NCBI RefSeq assembly: GCF_004004555.2
Contig: NZ_SACP01000012.1
Coordinates: 123,102 to 187,101, forward strand
DNA: 64,000 nucleotides
Direction of reading: 5' to 3'
Source of the DNA: Methylobacterium oryzihabitans
GTDB taxonomy: Bacteria; Pseudomonadota; Alphaproteobacteria; Rhizobiales; Beijerinckiaceae
Shown here: positions 26,567 through 36,280 of the stretch, piece after piece
How positions within the stretch are numbered: the first letter of the stretch is position 1
Layout: each line of letters starts with the position of its first letter
Notes under the pieces: generated by a model
The model's input: the letters and a program-made list of their open reading frames with translations, nothing else
Databases searched by the model: none
What the model was told of the DNA's origin: nothing
Program-made: the position numbers and the translations under genes

Positions 26567-27955
26567 TCAGCGGATGATGTTGATGATGTCCGACATCATC
26601 TGCTGGGCCGTCGACATGACGCGGGTGTTGGCCGAGTAGGCCTGCTGGGTGACGATCAGCTTCGAGAACTCCTCCGAGGTGTCGGTGTTCGAGGCCTCGA
26701 CGTTGCTGCCGACGATCGACGACCCGTTGAGGCCGTTGACCGGAGCGCCCGATTCGATCGTCTGGATGTAGTTGCCGCCCGAGGTCGCCTTGAGGCCGTT
26801 GTCGGCGGCGAACTGGACCACGCCGACCCGGGCGAGCGCGATGTTGTTGCCGTTCGAGTACGCCCCCATGATCCGGCCGTCCCCGGTGACCGAGAGGCTG
26901 TTGAGGGTGCCGGCGGCGTAGCCGTCCTGCTGCACCGTGCTGGTCGCCACCGTGCCGCTGGAATCGGCGTACTGGGTCAGGCTGCCGGGGCCGGTCCGCA
27001 GGGTGAGCGAGCCGAGCGAGACGCCGTCCACGGTCACGTCGGGCAGGGTGAGCGACGACCCGCTCGGGGAGGCGAGCTGCCCGCCGGCATTGAAGGTGAA
27101 GGCGGTGCCGACGTTGCGCCAGGCCGCCCCGCTGGCGGTGGCGCCGTTGGTGGTGGCGTAGAACAGGTTCCAGGTGTCGGGCGTGCCGGTGGCGGCGTTG
27201 GCCTGCGCCACCTTGGCCCAGCGCAGGTCGAGGTTCACCGGCGAGCCCGCCGGGTTGTAGGCGGTCAGCGAGCCGCCGGCGACGCTCGACGACACGAAGG
27301 TGCTGGTGTCGGTCGCCGCGACGTTCAGCGTGCCGGTGCCGCCGCCGCTCAGCACCCGCACGTCGCCGCCCGGCAGGGCACCGAGGATCGTCGCCGCCGA
27401 GGCGGCGTCGCCGGTCCCGGTCCGCGGCGTCGCCGGCAGGTTGGCCGCGTAGGTGAGCGAGGTGGTCGGGCGCGCGGGAATCGGCTTCGTCGGGATCGAC
27501 AGCACCCCGGTGCCGGTGCTCTGCCCGGTCAGCGGGTCGAGGCTCTGGCCGACGAGGTAGGCGCCGGCGCCGTTCACGAGGCGGCCGGCCGCATCGACCG
27601 AGAAGTCGCCCCGGCGGGTGTAGAGGTCGGAGGTCGAGAAGGTCGTCAGGTTGGCGCTGTCGCTGGTCTTGGTCTTGACGACGAAGAAGCCCTCGCCGTT
27701 GAGCGCCATGTTGGTCGGGACGCCGCTGCTGGTGATGGTGCCCTGCGTCGTGTTGGTGAGCTGCGACGAGGCCGACACCGAGCCGCTGGTCTGATAGCGC
27801 GGGACCTGCTCGGTCAGCATGTCCTCGAACGCGGTGTCGATGCGCTTGAACCCGGTGGTCTGCGAATTGGCGATGTTGCCCGAGATGTTGTCGAGGGCGA
27901 AGGACTGCGCCTTCAGGCCCGAGACGGCACTCTGCAACGCACTGAAAATATCCAT
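26567..27955 (-). CDS. flgE: flagellar hook protein
   Basis: This 462-residue protein has the N-terminal motif SAVSGLKAQSFALDNISGNIAN with TTGFKR, and a C-terminal NTDTSEEFSKLIVTQQAYSANTRV helix, as in all FlgE hook subunits. It polymerises to form the hook, exported by the flagellar type III system. It is first in flgE-flgK-flgL; the 70-base gap to flgK shows no strong terminator. A sigma-54-type promoter lies about 40 bases upstream of its start. Confidence 0.93.
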   Translation of the reverse strand: MDIFSALQSAVSGLKAQSFALDNISGNIANSQTTGFKRIDTAFEDMLTEQVPRYQTSGSVSASSQLTNTTQGTITSSGVPTNMALNGEGFFVVKTKTSDSANLTTFSTSDLYTRRGDFSVDAAGRLVNGAGAYLVGQSLDPLTGQSTGTGVLSIPTKPIPARPTTSLTYAANLPATPRTGTGDAASAATILGALPGGDVRVLSGGGTGTLNVAATDTSTFVSSSVAGGSLTAYNPAGSPVNLDLRWAKVAQANAATGTPDTWNLFYATTNGATASGAAWRNVGTAFTFNAGGQLASPSGSSLTLPDVTVDGVSLGSLTLRTGPGSLTQYADSSGTVATSTVQQDGYAAGTLNSLSVTGDGRIMGAYSNGNNIALARVGVVQFAADNGLKATSGGNYIQTIESGAPVNGLNGSSIVGSNVEASNTDTSEEFSKLIVTQQAYSANTRVMSTAQQMMSDIINIIR

Positions 27956-27994
27956 CCGTCCGGCTCCGGCCCGCAGGGCACCGGGGCTGCCGGC

Positions 27995-28009
27995 GCAACC
28001 CCCGTGCCA
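27995..28009 (-). promoter_or_regulatory. sigma-54 (-24/-12) promoter of the hook operon
   Basis: Read on the minus strand the site is TGGCACGGGGGTTGC, which fits the consensus TGGCACG-N4-TTGC, with GG and GC dinucleotides ten bases apart. A start site about 12 bases downstream would leave a leader of roughly 28 bases before the flgE ATG at 27955. In Caulobacter, hook genes use RpoN with the enhancer-binding protein FlbD; FlbD sites were not identified here. Confidence 0.8.
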
Positions 28010-28182
28010 GGGCCAAGTCCTTGATTCCGCGGCGTCATGCCCGGAACGCCCGGCAGGAACGGCCCGGCGCGCGGGAACCGTGCGGCAGAAAGTGCCGGGT
28101 GGTCGCGCAAGCTTGCGGGATCGCGTTTACGGCCTGTTGAGCCACTCGGGCCTATCACCCTGGGACGTGTCGGAGAGGGCTC

Positions 28183-28650
28183 ATGCGAGCGAAGCGGACC
28201 AGCCTCATCCATCTGATCTACTTCTCGCGCTCGCAGCTCTCTGCCGATGCGCAGGCGCGGATGCGCGAGCTCGGCGAGATCGCCCGTCAGGCCCAGAAGA
28301 AGAACGAGTTCGCGGTCATCACGAGCTTCCTCATCATGGAGCAGGGCCACTTCCTCCAGATCCTGGAAGGCGAGCGGACCTCGGTGCAGGAGACCTTCGC
28401 GCGCATCAGCGGCGACGGCCGGCACCGCGAGGTGCAGATCGTCGAGTGGCGCGAGATCGCCAAGCGCGAATTCGTCACCTCCTTCGCCACCGCCGTGCGC
28501 ACCCCGGCCAACGAGGCGCTGTTCCAGAAGGCCAACCTGACGCCGATGCTCCAGCGCGGCACCCCGAAGGCGGCGAGCATCTACGGCCTCGCCCAGGCCC
28601 TCCACACCGAGAGCATGTCGAAGCAGGGCATCGAGCACCTGTTCGTCTAA
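28183..28650 (+). CDS. BLUF-domain blue-light sensor protein
   Basis: A 155-residue protein made almost entirely of a BLUF domain: LIHLIYFSRSQL at the start, FLQILEGE in the middle and the DGRHREVQIVEWREI motif. The photocycle residues are present as Tyr13, Asn41 and Gln59 (equivalents of AppA Tyr21, Asn45, Gln63); the AppA Trp104 position appears to be replaced by Ser. It binds FAD and signals through a partner or effector. No output domain is fused. It is divergent from flgE and upstream of a receiver protein. Confidence 0.85.
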   Translation: MRAKRTSLIHLIYFSRSQLSADAQARMRELGEIARQAQKKNEFAVITSFLIMEQGHFLQILEGERTSVQETFARISGDGRHREVQIVEWREIAKREFVTSFATAVRTPANEALFQKANLTPMLQRGTPKAASIYGLAQALHTESMSKQGIEHLFV

Positions 28651-28737
28651 GCATCATTCGCCAAAATGGTCACCGTTTTGGCGGAGAGAATGATGCAGGA
28701 ACAAGAATCCAGGCAGAGTTGCCCTGCGCAACTCTGC
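28651..28737. repeat. two adjacent palindromic hairpins after the BLUF gene
   Basis: The first hairpin (28651-28696) has arms GCATCATT-CGCCAAAA and TTTTGGCG-AATGATGC with a 5-base bulge. The second (28713-28737) is a perfect 10-bp stem, GCAGAGTTGC/GCAACTCTGC, with a 5-base loop. The first follows the stop codon immediately and may terminate transcription. The second resembles the hairpin at 42587-42628. Confidence 0.65.
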
Positions 28738-28842
28738 TGAGTGGCGCCGCCGGCGGTCGCCGGCACGCCGACGCCGTACCCTCCCGCGGCCGCGGGGGCG
28801 TGACCCGCCTCCCGGCCCGAGGCCGACACCCGACGAGCCCCC

Positions 28843-29295
28843 ATGAGCGAGCCTCCTCCGATCATCATCGTGGACGACCAGGTCAAGCTGGTGCGTCTCG
28901 TCACGGAGCTGATGAACCGCCTCGGCTTCCCCGACGTGGTCGGCGTGACCGACGGTCCCCAGGCGCTCGAGACGATGCGCGAGCGTCGCTTCGGCCTCGT
29001 GATCTCCGACCTCGACATGGAGCCGATGGACGGCATCCAGCTCCTGCGCGAGATCCGGGCCGACGACGGCCTGATGAACACGCCGTTCATCCTCACCGAG
29101 ACCTCGTTCAGCTTCGAGGACATCAACATGGCCCACCTCGCCGGGGCCGACGCCTTCATCCTCAAGCCGTTCGACCTCGCGCTGCTGAAGACCAAGCTGA
29201 AGCAGGTGCTCAACGGCCGGCCGCGCAAGCGCGAGATGCCGGTGACCCCGGTCTCCAGCCTGTCGGTCGACTTCCCGATGCTGGGCAAGTTCTGA
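28843..29295 (+). CDS. CheY-like response regulator receiver protein
   Basis: A 150-residue stand-alone receiver: acidic pocket Asp11-Asp12, phospho-acceptor Asp56 in LVISDLDMEPMDG, Thr85, and Lys108 in FILKPF. No output domain follows; the last ~25 residues are a short tail. It resembles chemotaxis CheY more than a transcription factor, and the flagellar operon next door supports a motility role. No kinase gene is nearby. The stop codon TGA at 29293-29295 is one of the two target-site copies flanking the adjacent inverted-repeat element. Confidence 0.85.
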   Translation: MSEPPPIIIVDDQVKLVRLVTELMNRLGFPDVVGVTDGPQALETMRERRFGLVISDLDMEPMDGIQLLREIRADDGLMNTPFILTETSFSFEDINMAHLAGADAFILKPFDLALLKTKLKQVLNGRPRKREMPVTPVSSLSVDFPMLGKF

Positions 29296-29546
29296 GAGCC
29301 TGTTTGAGCGATGGTCAATCGTATTGACCGCGCGAAGCTCCCCTTTCCCGGACGACTGAAGCGATAGCGGAAGGAGATCCGGGATCCAGACGTCAGATGT
29401 GCCGCGAAGCGGCTCCGTGTGCCGGCACTATCGCTGCATACGGACGCTTCGCGACTTCTTGCGCTGGATCCCGGATCTCCTTCCACTGCGTTCCAGTCGT
29501 CCGGGAAATGGGAGCTTTTTCTTTAGATCGAGAGTCAAACAGGCTC
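29296..29546. mobile_element. MITE-like inverted-repeat element with TGA target duplication
   Basis: The 251-bp element begins GAGCCTGTTTGA (29296-29307) and ends with its exact complement (29535-29546). The arms continue as an imperfect inverted repeat of about 100 bases each, sharing runs such as TTTCCCGGACGACTG and GGAAGGAGATCCGGGATCCAG in opposite orientation. It is flanked by TGA on both sides (29293-29295 and 29547-29549), a 3-base TNA duplication as made by IS5-family (IS1031/IS427 group) transposases. It encodes no protein. The insertion falls exactly at the receiver stop codon, which it preserves. 29547-29814 holds nothing recognisable. Confidence 0.8.
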
Positions 29547-29814
29547 TGAAGGACGGGCCGCCGGCGCGGCGCGATCTGCGGCGGCGACCGCCCGACCGGT
29601 CGGCGCGTGCGAGGATGCGTCCCACGATTTCCGATCGATCGCTCGACGATCCCTGCGGGATCGCGGCGCTTGCCGTGCCATCGCCGGCGCGATGCGGGAA
29701 CGGCCTCGCTCAGGCTCCGCTCAGGCGCCCGATCGTGCCGGGGCCGTGCCCCTCCCCTAGAGGGCTTCACGATCGCGTTGCAATCGCGAAGCTCTCCAGG
29801 TCTCTGATTTTGCC

Positions 29815-29857
29815 GCATTTTCTACGACGAACCGGTATCCACTTCGTCGGAAAATGC
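29815..29857 (-). repeat. rhizobial-type intergenic palindrome at the transglycosylase 3' end
   Basis: Arms GCATTTTC and CGACGAA (29815-29831) pair with TTCGTCG and GAAAATGC (29843-29857), with a TA bulge and a loop containing CCGGTATCCAC. Palindromes with a GTGGATACCGGTTCG loop and AAAATGC ends are very common between genes in Bradyrhizobium and Methylobacterium. Two bases from the stop codon of the lytic transglycosylase gene, it probably works as its terminator or 3' stabiliser. Confidence 0.75.
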
Positions 29858-29858
29858 T

Positions 29859-32177
29859 TTAGCGCGCTCCCCGCCTCAGGTCGTCGCCGATCAGCAGCGC
29901 GCTCTTGCCGTCGAGCCGGTGGCGGTAGACCTGGAGGTTCTCGGTCACCCGCTGGACGTAGTTGCGGGTCTCGGTGAACGGGATCCGCTCGACCCAGTCG
30001 ACCGGGTCGACGGCCGGGTCGCGCGGGTCGCCGTAGGCGTCGATCCACTTCTTCACGTTGCCGCCGCCGGCATTGTAGGAGGCGAAGGCGAGGATGTAGG
30101 AGCCGCGCCAATCCTCCATCAGTTCGCCGAGATGGGCCTGACCGAGGCGGGCGTTGTAGGTCGGGTCGCTGGTGAGGCGGTCCTGGTCGAAGGCGGTGCT
30201 GACCCGGCGCGCCGTGCGCTGGGCGGTGGCCGGCATCATCTGCATCAGCCCGCGCGCGCCGACGCTCGACATCGCCCGGGGATCGAACTGGCTCTCCTGC
30301 CGGGCGATGGCGAACACCATCGCGCGCTCGACCTGCGGCACCGCCGAGAACGCCTCGTAGGTCGGGATGCCGATGACCGGATAGGCGTGCTGGTCGAGCG
30401 GCAGGCCGCGCTGCACCGCGACCTTGCCGATCGCCACCAGGGCGCGGGGATCGTTGACGGCCACCGCGACGTCGCCGAGCGCGTTCAGCTCGGCCGGGTC
30501 GTCGAGGCGCTGGGCGAGGTCGATCGACAGGGGCAGCGCCAGTTCCTTGAGGCCGGCGGCGGCGAGGAAGCGCAGGGCCTTGATCGGCGCCCGCGCCTCG
30601 AAAGCGGCGCGGGCCTCGCCCTCGAGGCTGCCGGCCTGTCGCAGCGGCAGCGTCGCCTGCCCGAGCCGCGCCCGGGCGAGCTGGCCGTAATAGGCGATCG
30701 GCTGCGCGGCGGCGCGCTCGTAGAAGCCCTTCGCCTCCGTCGCCTGTCCGAGGGCGTCGGCGGCCCGGCCCTGCCAGTAGGCGGCGCGGGCGACCGAGAT
30801 CGGCGTCTCGGCCACCGCCGCGGCGGCGGCGAAGTGGCGGGCGGCGGTCTCGGGCTCGCGCAGGAAGCGCAGGGCGATCCAGCCGGCGTGGAACTCGGCC
30901 TCGATGCGCTTCTCGGTCACCCGGGCGCTGTGCCCGGCCACCACCGCGTAGGCGGTGCGGGGATCGCCGAGATCGATCAGCTTGCGGGCGACGATGCGGC
31001 GCTCGGTCCACCATTCCTCGGGATCGACCAGCACCTCGGGGTTGCGCGGGGCGGCGAGCAGCGCCGCGGCGGCCTCGGTGTATCTCTCGGAGCGGCGCAG
31101 GTACTGGGCGCGGGAGAACAGGAACGACGAATCGTTGCGCAGCGACGGCGGCACCGCGTCGAGGGCGGCGCCGGCATTCGACGCCTTGGCCTCGACGGCG
31201 CGGCGCGCCCGCACCAGGGTGCCGTAGGCCCGGCCCGCATAGGTCGCGGCGCGGCCGGCGGTCTCCCAATCCTCCTTCATCAGCGCCCGCTCCATGCGGG
31301 CGCGGTGCTCGACCTCGCCGATCACGCCCGGGAAGGCGTCGAGCACCCTGAGTTCGAGGCTGCGGCCGAAGGCGTCGTCACGCCACGTCTCGCGCACCAG
31401 CGCGGCGGCGTCCTCGTCGAGACCGTCGGCCTTGAAGGCGAGGGCGAGGGCGAAGCGGCCCGGCGGGCTCGACGGCCGGCGGGTGGCGAAGAACGCCCGC
31501 ACCACGGCCGGGGCCTTGCGCTGGCTGAGCAGGGCCGCCTCGGCCCGGCGCCGCAGCAGGCCGGTCGCCGGCCAGTCCGGCGTGTCGCGCAGGAAGCCGG
31601 TGATGCGCTCGAAGCCGATTCCGGCCCCGAAGCGGATCGCCACCCAGTCGAGCAGCGCCCGCGCCGCTGGGTCGGACAGGCCGTCGCGGATCCGGTCGCC
31701 CTCGTCGACCTTGCCCCGGCGATACGCCTCGACGGCGCTGCGCAGGGCCGGGATGTCGAGATCGACGGCGAGCGACGGGCGGCCGGGATCGGGCACCGCC
31801 GGGACCGGGGCCGACGGCGTGACCGCGGCGTCGGGGACCGGGAACGCGATCGGCGCGTCGGGATCGGCGGAGGCGTAGGCCGAGACGCCGGCCGGGAGCT
31901 TGCGGGCGCTGCCCTCGTCGGCACCGACGCCGCCGCGCAGGCCGGCCTCGTCGTCCTCCGCCCCCGTCTTCGGGGAGACGGCGACGGCCTCGTCGGCGAC
32001 CGCGGCTGCCGCGGTGCCGCCCGTGGCGGCCGGTCGGGCGAGCCCCGGCACCGCCGCGGCCGGGGTGGTCCCGGTGCCGAGGGGTCCGGCGGCGAGAACC
32101 GGCAGGCCGCCGAGCGCGCTGCCGGAGGCGAGGAGGGCCAGAACCGCGAGGCGGCGCCGACGGAGCCTAGGCTGCAT
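29859..32177 (-). CDS. soluble lytic murein transglycosylase (Slt70-like)
   Basis: This 772-residue periplasmic enzyme cleaves peptidoglycan glycan strands to anhydromuropeptides. It starts with a signal peptide (about residues 1-30), followed by a Pro/Ala-rich spacer to about residue 150. A long superhelical region of TPR-like helices covers about 150-600, and the C-terminal SLT domain has catalytic Glu628 in ARQESQFDP, then [13 protein letters not shown] and the [10 protein letters not shown] motif. The Pro/Ala spacer makes it longer than E. coli Slt (about 645). It is transcribed away from dapA. Confidence 0.92.
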   Translation of the reverse strand: MQPRLRRRRLAVLALLASGSALGGLPVLAAGPLGTGTTPAAAVPGLARPAATGGTAAAAVADEAVAVSPKTGAEDDEAGLRGGVGADEGSARKLPAGVSAYASADPDAPIAFPVPDAAVTPSAPVPAVPDPGRPSLAVDLDIPALRSAVEAYRRGKVDEGDRIRDGLSDPAARALLDWVAIRFGAGIGFERITGFLRDTPDWPATGLLRRRAEAALLSQRKAPAVVRAFFATRRPSSPPGRFALALAFKADGLDEDAAALVRETWRDDAFGRSLELRVLDAFPGVIGEVEHRARMERALMKEDWETAGRAATYAGRAYGTLVRARRAVEAKASNAGAALDAVPPSLRNDSSFLFSRAQYLRRSERYTEAAAALLAAPRNPEVLVDPEEWWTERRIVARKLIDLGDPRTAYAVVAGHSARVTEKRIEAEFHAGWIALRFLREPETAARHFAAAAAVAETPISVARAAYWQGRAADALGQATEAKGFYERAAAQPIAYYGQLARARLGQATLPLRQAGSLEGEARAAFEARAPIKALRFLAAAGLKELALPLSIDLAQRLDDPAELNALGDVAVAVNDPRALVAIGKVAVQRGLPLDQHAYPVIGIPTYEAFSAVPQVERAMVFAIARQESQFDPRAMSSVGARGLMQMMPATAQRTARRVSTAFDQDRLTSDPTYNARLGQAHLGELMEDWRGSYILAFASYNAGGGNVKKWIDAYGDPRDPAVDPVDWVERIPFTETRNYVQRVTENLQVYRHRLDGKSALLIGDDLRRGAR

Positions 32178-32391
32178 GGTCCTGCTTCCCTCTTCGCTGG
32201 TTGCCTGGATGGCCCGACGCCCATGGTGGAAGCGCCGCGTTAAGAAGCCATTAGCCTTGTGCGTTCGGCGTTTGCGCGCCGCCCGCGGACGCCCTATGTG
32301 TCCTCAGCCGTACGGCCGAGTCCGACGCGGCGAGGCCGCCGGGCCGCGATTCCCGAGCGCGACGGCCCGGACCGGGTTGAGGAACGCCAGC

Positions 32392-33294
32392 ATGACGTCG
32401 ACGCAGATCTCGCAGCGCCTGAGGGGCTCGCTCACCGCCCTGGTGACGCCGTTCCGCGACGGGGCCTTCGACGAGAAAGCCTTCCGCGCCTTCGTGGGCT
32501 GGCAGATCGAGAACGGCACCCACGGCCTCGTCCCGGTCGGCACCACCGGCGAGAGCCCGACCCTGAGCCATGGCGAGCACGACCGGGTGGTCGAGGCCTG
32601 CATCGACGAGGCCGCCGGCCGGGTGCCGGTGGTGGCCGGCGCCGGCTCCAACTCGACGGCGGAGGCGGTCGAGCGGGCCCGTCATGCGGAGAAGGCCGGG
32701 GCGGACGCGGTCCTCATCGTCACGCCGTACTACAACAAGCCGACGCAGGAAGGGCTGTACCGGCACTTCAAGGCGGTGAACGACGCCATCGGGATTCCGA
32801 TCCTGATCTACAACATTCCGGGCCGTTCGGTGATCGACATGAGCGTCGACACCATGAAGCGGCTCTACGAGCTGCCGAACATCGCCGGGGTGAAGGACGC
32901 CACCGCCAACGTCGCCCGGGTCAGCCTGCAACGCCAAGCCATGGGCGAGGATTTCGTCCAACTTTCTGGCGAAGATGCGACGGCGCTCGGCTTCATGGCG
33001 CATGGCGGCCACGGCTGCATCTCGGTGTCGTCCAATGTGGCGCCGCGCCTGTGCGCCGACTTCCAGGAGGCCTGCCTCGCCGGCGACTACCGCACGGCGC
33101 TGGCGCTGCAGGATCGGCTGATGCCGCTCCACACCAACCTGTTCCTGGAAACCAACCCGGCGCCGCCCAAATACGCCCTCTCGCGCCTCGGCCTGATGAG
33201 CGAGGAGGCGCGCCTGCCGATGGTGCCGATCGGCGCCGCGACGCGCGAGGCGGTCGACTTCGCCCTCCGGCACGCCGGCCTGATCAACCACTGA
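32392..33294 (+). CDS. dapA: 4-hydroxy-tetrahydrodipicolinate synthase
   Basis: DapA condenses pyruvate with aspartate semialdehyde in lysine and diaminopimelate biosynthesis. In this 300-residue protein Schiff-base Lys168 lies in AGVKDAT, Tyr140 in LIYNIPGRS, and Thr51-Thr52 in VGTTGES, all as in active DapA. The ATG at 32392 gives the standard length; upstream in-frame sequence is not conserved in type. It is followed by smpB after 58 bases, a common alphaproteobacterial arrangement. Confidence 0.96.
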   Translation: MTSTQISQRLRGSLTALVTPFRDGAFDEKAFRAFVGWQIENGTHGLVPVGTTGESPTLSHGEHDRVVEACIDEAAGRVPVVAGAGSNSTAEAVERARHAEKAGADAVLIVTPYYNKPTQEGLYRHFKAVNDAIGIPILIYNIPGRSVIDMSVDTMKRLYELPNIAGVKDATANVARVSLQRQAMGEDFVQLSGEDATALGFMAHGGHGCISVSSNVAPRLCADFQEACLAGDYRTALALQDRLMPLHTNLFLETNPAPPKYALSRLGLMSEEARLPMVPIGAATREAVDFALRHAGLINH

Positions 33295-33352
33295 GGGCGG
33301 TCCCCGCGCGAGCGGGTCCCCCGCTCGCGCCACGCCAACAGACACGGACCCG

Positions 33353-33826
33353 ATGGCCCCCAAGCCCGACCCGAGCCGGCGCATCGTCGCCGACAACCGC
33401 AAGGCCCGCTTCAACTACGAGATCACCGACACGGTCGAGGCCGGCATCGCGCTCACCGGCACCGAGGTGAAGTCCCTGCGCGGCGGCAAGGCCACGATCG
33501 GCGAGGCCTATGCCGGGCCGTCGGGCGAGGAGTTCTTCCTCTTCAACGCCTACATCCCGGAATATCTCGAGGCCAACCGCTTCAACCACGAGACCAAGCG
33601 GCCGCGGCGCCTGCTGCTGCACAAGCGCCAGATCCAGAAGTTCATCGGCGCGACCCAGCGCGAGGGCTACACCGTCATCCCGCTGAAGATCTACTTCAAC
33701 GACCGCGGCCGGGCGAAGGTCGAACTCGGCCTCGGCCGCGGCAAGAAGCTCCACGACAAGCGCGAGACCGCCAAGGAGCGCGACTGGCAGCGCGACAAGG
33801 CCCGCCTGATGCGGGACAAGGGGTAG
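33353..33826 (+). CDS. smpB: SsrA (tmRNA)-binding protein
   Basis: This 157-residue protein has the SmpB core: [34 protein letters not shown], and a basic C-terminal tail ending [10 protein letters not shown]. It delivers tmRNA to stalled ribosomes for trans-translation. The tmRNA gene itself was not found in this window. It lies downstream of dapA, probably in one transcript. Confidence 0.96.
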   Translation: MAPKPDPSRRIVADNRKARFNYEITDTVEAGIALTGTEVKSLRGGKATIGEAYAGPSGEEFFLFNAYIPEYLEANRFNHETKRPRRLLLHKRQIQKFIGATQREGYTVIPLKIYFNDRGRAKVELGLGRGKKLHDKRETAKERDWQRDKARLMRDKG

Positions 33827-33887
33827 GCGCCGCCGCGCCGGGCGGACGGGCCGCGCGATGAGCAGGCCGTCGCCGTTTCCCGCCGCC

Positions 33888-34424
33888 TCAACGTCGCGCG
33901 CGGCAATACAGATGGGCGTCGAGAGGTCGGGTCATCCGGTTGCGCGTGAGACCGCGCGAGACGAAATGCTCGACATCGTAGTCATAGGTCGCGAAGCCGT
34001 TGCGCTGCAGGGCGGCTTCCAGCTTCTCCCGGTACCAGCCGGATTTGTGTTCGTCCCCAGGCCAGCGCTGCCAGCCGTAGAGCGTGTTGAAACAATGCTC
34101 GATGGTGAAGGGGATCGGCCTGCCGGCGAAATGATCGACGACGTAGCCGCACCAGACGGGGATATCCGGCACGTCGAACAGGAACATCCCGGTCGGAGCG
34201 AGCATGCGGTGCGCGTTCGCCAGCGTCCGCTCGAACTGCTCGTTGGTGAGATGTTCCATCAGGCCAAGAGCGATGATCTCGTCGAGGGACCCGTCCGGGA
34301 GATCGATCTCCCAAGGGTTGCTGACGAGTTCGACACCCTCGAACGGATTGATGTCGTTGGCGATGTACCCGGGAGTCGGGCGGTGACCGCAGCCGAACTC
34401 CAGCTTCCTGCGTGTCAAGTCCAT
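33888..34424 (-). CDS. SAM-dependent methyltransferase, surface-polysaccharide region
   Basis: This 178-residue class I methyltransferase has a shortened AdoMet motif LEFGCGHRPTPGYIANDINPF at the very N-terminus and the LMEHLTNEQFERTLANAHRML and FLFDVPDIP segments. Related proteins occur in O-antigen and capsule loci. It is the first of a run of minus-strand genes of visibly lower GC. The substrate is unknown; a sugar hydroxyl or carboxyl is likely from context. Confidence 0.75.
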   Translation of the reverse strand: MDLTRRKLEFGCGHRPTPGYIANDINPFEGVELVSNPWEIDLPDGSLDEIIALGLMEHLTNEQFERTLANAHRMLAPTGMFLFDVPDIPVWCGYVVDHFAGRPIPFTIEHCFNTLYGWQRWPGDEHKSGWYREKLEAALQRNGFATYDYDVEHFVSRGLTRNRMTRPLDAHLYCRARR

Positions 34425-34731
34425 TGGTGCAACCTAGGGCTTACCATAGCATAATACAATCTAAAGTAGCAAGAACGCACAGGAGGCGGGCGAACCTCAC
34501 GGCGATCCTCCTGTCGCGGCACGCGCTGAAGCCGTCGCGCCGGACGACGACCAGGAGGGTGCCGCGAGTTCCCCGAGCGCGCCTGTCCTTCTGCGACCAG
34601 CGGATCCATCTCCGCCCGGGATACAACCAGCAGCATCGCGCTTCCGGGTTTGAAAGCCTTACAGGTGGAGGCTTCACGGCGGCAATAGAGACCGCAAGAT
34701 AGCAACTCGCATGGCAGGATATCCAGCAGCT
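34425..34731. other. non-coding gap of lower GC between two surface-polysaccharide genes
   Basis: No open frame here has coding character. An AT-rich patch at 34440-34475 lies just upstream of the methyltransferase gene and is the likely place for its promoter. No strong hairpin or repeat was found. Confidence 0.4.
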
Positions 34732-36027
34732 CTAATGAGCGCAGTTCAAACTCCGCGCCAGGGAAAGTGTCCGCTCGACAACCGCATCTGTATTCAGGTA
34801 CTCGAACTCCGCAAAGCGCCCTACCGATTTGATACCGATTCCTTCCAGATATGCCAAGATCTTATCGACATTCCTGCGATGATCCAAGTCGTAGATCACG
34901 TATGCGTAACGCTCCCGCCGGATCGCGGTGTCGACCACATCGACGCGGTCGATGAAGCCGACTTTCTCCAAGTCCGCGATCGTTCGCTCGATGACCTCAC
35001 ATTCACGAAGCGTGGACAGATAGCTGTTCGGCCTGAACGTGACCTCGGCCATCAGGGTACTGCCGCCATCCGGCAGCGAGTAACCCTCGCCCAGATGGTT
35101 GAGCTTCGACACGCGATGGAAAAGCACATCGCTGTCCGGAACGTACAAGGCGAAATGATCGCCGATCTTATCTTTTCGACACTGAATCACGACGATGTAG
35201 ATGGAATTGTAGAGCAACCGTTGGAGCGCCTGAGCGACCTCGGCCGGAGGCGTCAGCAACTTGAACAATTCATGGATTGGGATGCTGCTGATGAGTTGCC
35301 TTGCCTGGAATTCCGCCGTGCCGGTCTCGATCGTCCATCCGTCAGCCAGCCTCGTCAGGCGGCGCACAGGGGATGAGGTCCGCACGTCCTGGCCCGCCGC
35401 CTCGGCGCGGGCCTTGTAGGCATCCACGAGCGTCTGAAATCCGCCTTTGGCCGGATAATGATAGTAGAGTTGATGTTGATATCCTTCCGTGACCGTACCG
35501 TTGGCCGATGCGATCACGTCATCCCGGGGCGGCTTCGGTATGCGCTCGACCATCTGCGTATCCATGCACGACGGATCGAATTTCCAGATTTTTTCATTGT
35601 ACGGCTGCAGGTACAGACGAGTGATGCCCTCACCGAACGTACCCAGGAAAAAATGGAGCATGTTCGTGCCGGAGAAACGCTCGTACGGATTATGCAGGAA
35701 TTCCTGAAGGCAGTAGTCGCGATCGGCCGGATCGAGTGCCGAAAGATCGTTCTCGAATGGGTACTTGACGTAGCGGCCCTTGAACACGATCTGATTGGAC
35801 CGCTTGATCCTGTTTGTCTCGATCATCGTCGAATGGAGATCGAGTACCTCTTGATTCTTCGAGAAGATGACGTGAGGACCAATGTCGTAATCAATACCGT
35901 TGAGCCTGTAACTGCGACTCAGTCCGCCGACCCGATCCTGCGCTTCGATCACGATGCTGCGCCGATCGAGAAACGAGGCGAGAGATAAGCCAGCGATGCC
36001 ACCTCCCAGGATAGCGCAATCATACAT
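34732..36027 (-). CDS. FAD-dependent protein of the UDP-galactopyranose mutase/amine oxidase type
   Basis: This 431-residue protein has an N-terminal FAD-binding motif ILGGGIAGLSLASFL and a GGLSRSY motif at about residue 33, as in UDP-galactopyranose mutases and protoporphyrinogen-oxidase-like amine oxidases. The central YNEKIWKFDPSCM and ATSANGTV-like segments resemble the mutase-like proteins found in polysaccharide loci. The exact reaction cannot be fixed: sugar ring contraction or a sugar oxidation are both possible. Encoded between a methyltransferase and a DUF707 protein on the same strand. Confidence 0.72.
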   Translation of the reverse strand: MYDCAILGGGIAGLSLASFLDRRSIVIEAQDRVGGLSRSYRLNGIDYDIGPHVIFSKNQEVLDLHSTMIETNRIKRSNQIVFKGRYVKYPFENDLSALDPADRDYCLQEFLHNPYERFSGTNMLHFFLGTFGEGITRLYLQPYNEKIWKFDPSCMDTQMVERIPKPPRDDVIASANGTVTEGYQHQLYYHYPAKGGFQTLVDAYKARAEAAGQDVRTSSPVRRLTRLADGWTIETGTAEFQARQLISSIPIHELFKLLTPPAEVAQALQRLLYNSIYIVVIQCRKDKIGDHFALYVPDSDVLFHRVSKLNHLGEGYSLPDGGSTLMAEVTFRPNSYLSTLRECEVIERTIADLEKVGFIDRVDVVDTAIRRERYAYVIYDLDHRRNVDKILAYLEGIGIKSVGRFAEFEYLNTDAVVERTLSLARSLNCAH

Positions 36028-36280
36028 GAGACCTGACCAATCCTGAAAAAGGAGACGAGTGGCGTGTTCGGGGCGACCCTGTTCAGATTTGATTGCGGGC
36101 CGACATCGATCGGTACGGCATCCGGATCGATTTCCTCATCACCTGCCGGCAGCACCTCATCGTGCTGAGGGCATTCCTGAAGCTGTAACGCTCGCGATCC
36201 TGGCGCGGGCGGGTTCGCGGTGTGGCATCCGGGATTTCGCGCCTACGCCAAACCGGCCGTATGTCGAGAACCGGAGGCGC

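Noticed and set aside
34415..34705. Open frame on the minus strand between the methyltransferase and flavoprotein genes
   Set aside because: Arg-rich translation without domain, weak start and no coupling to neighbours; treated as non-coding.
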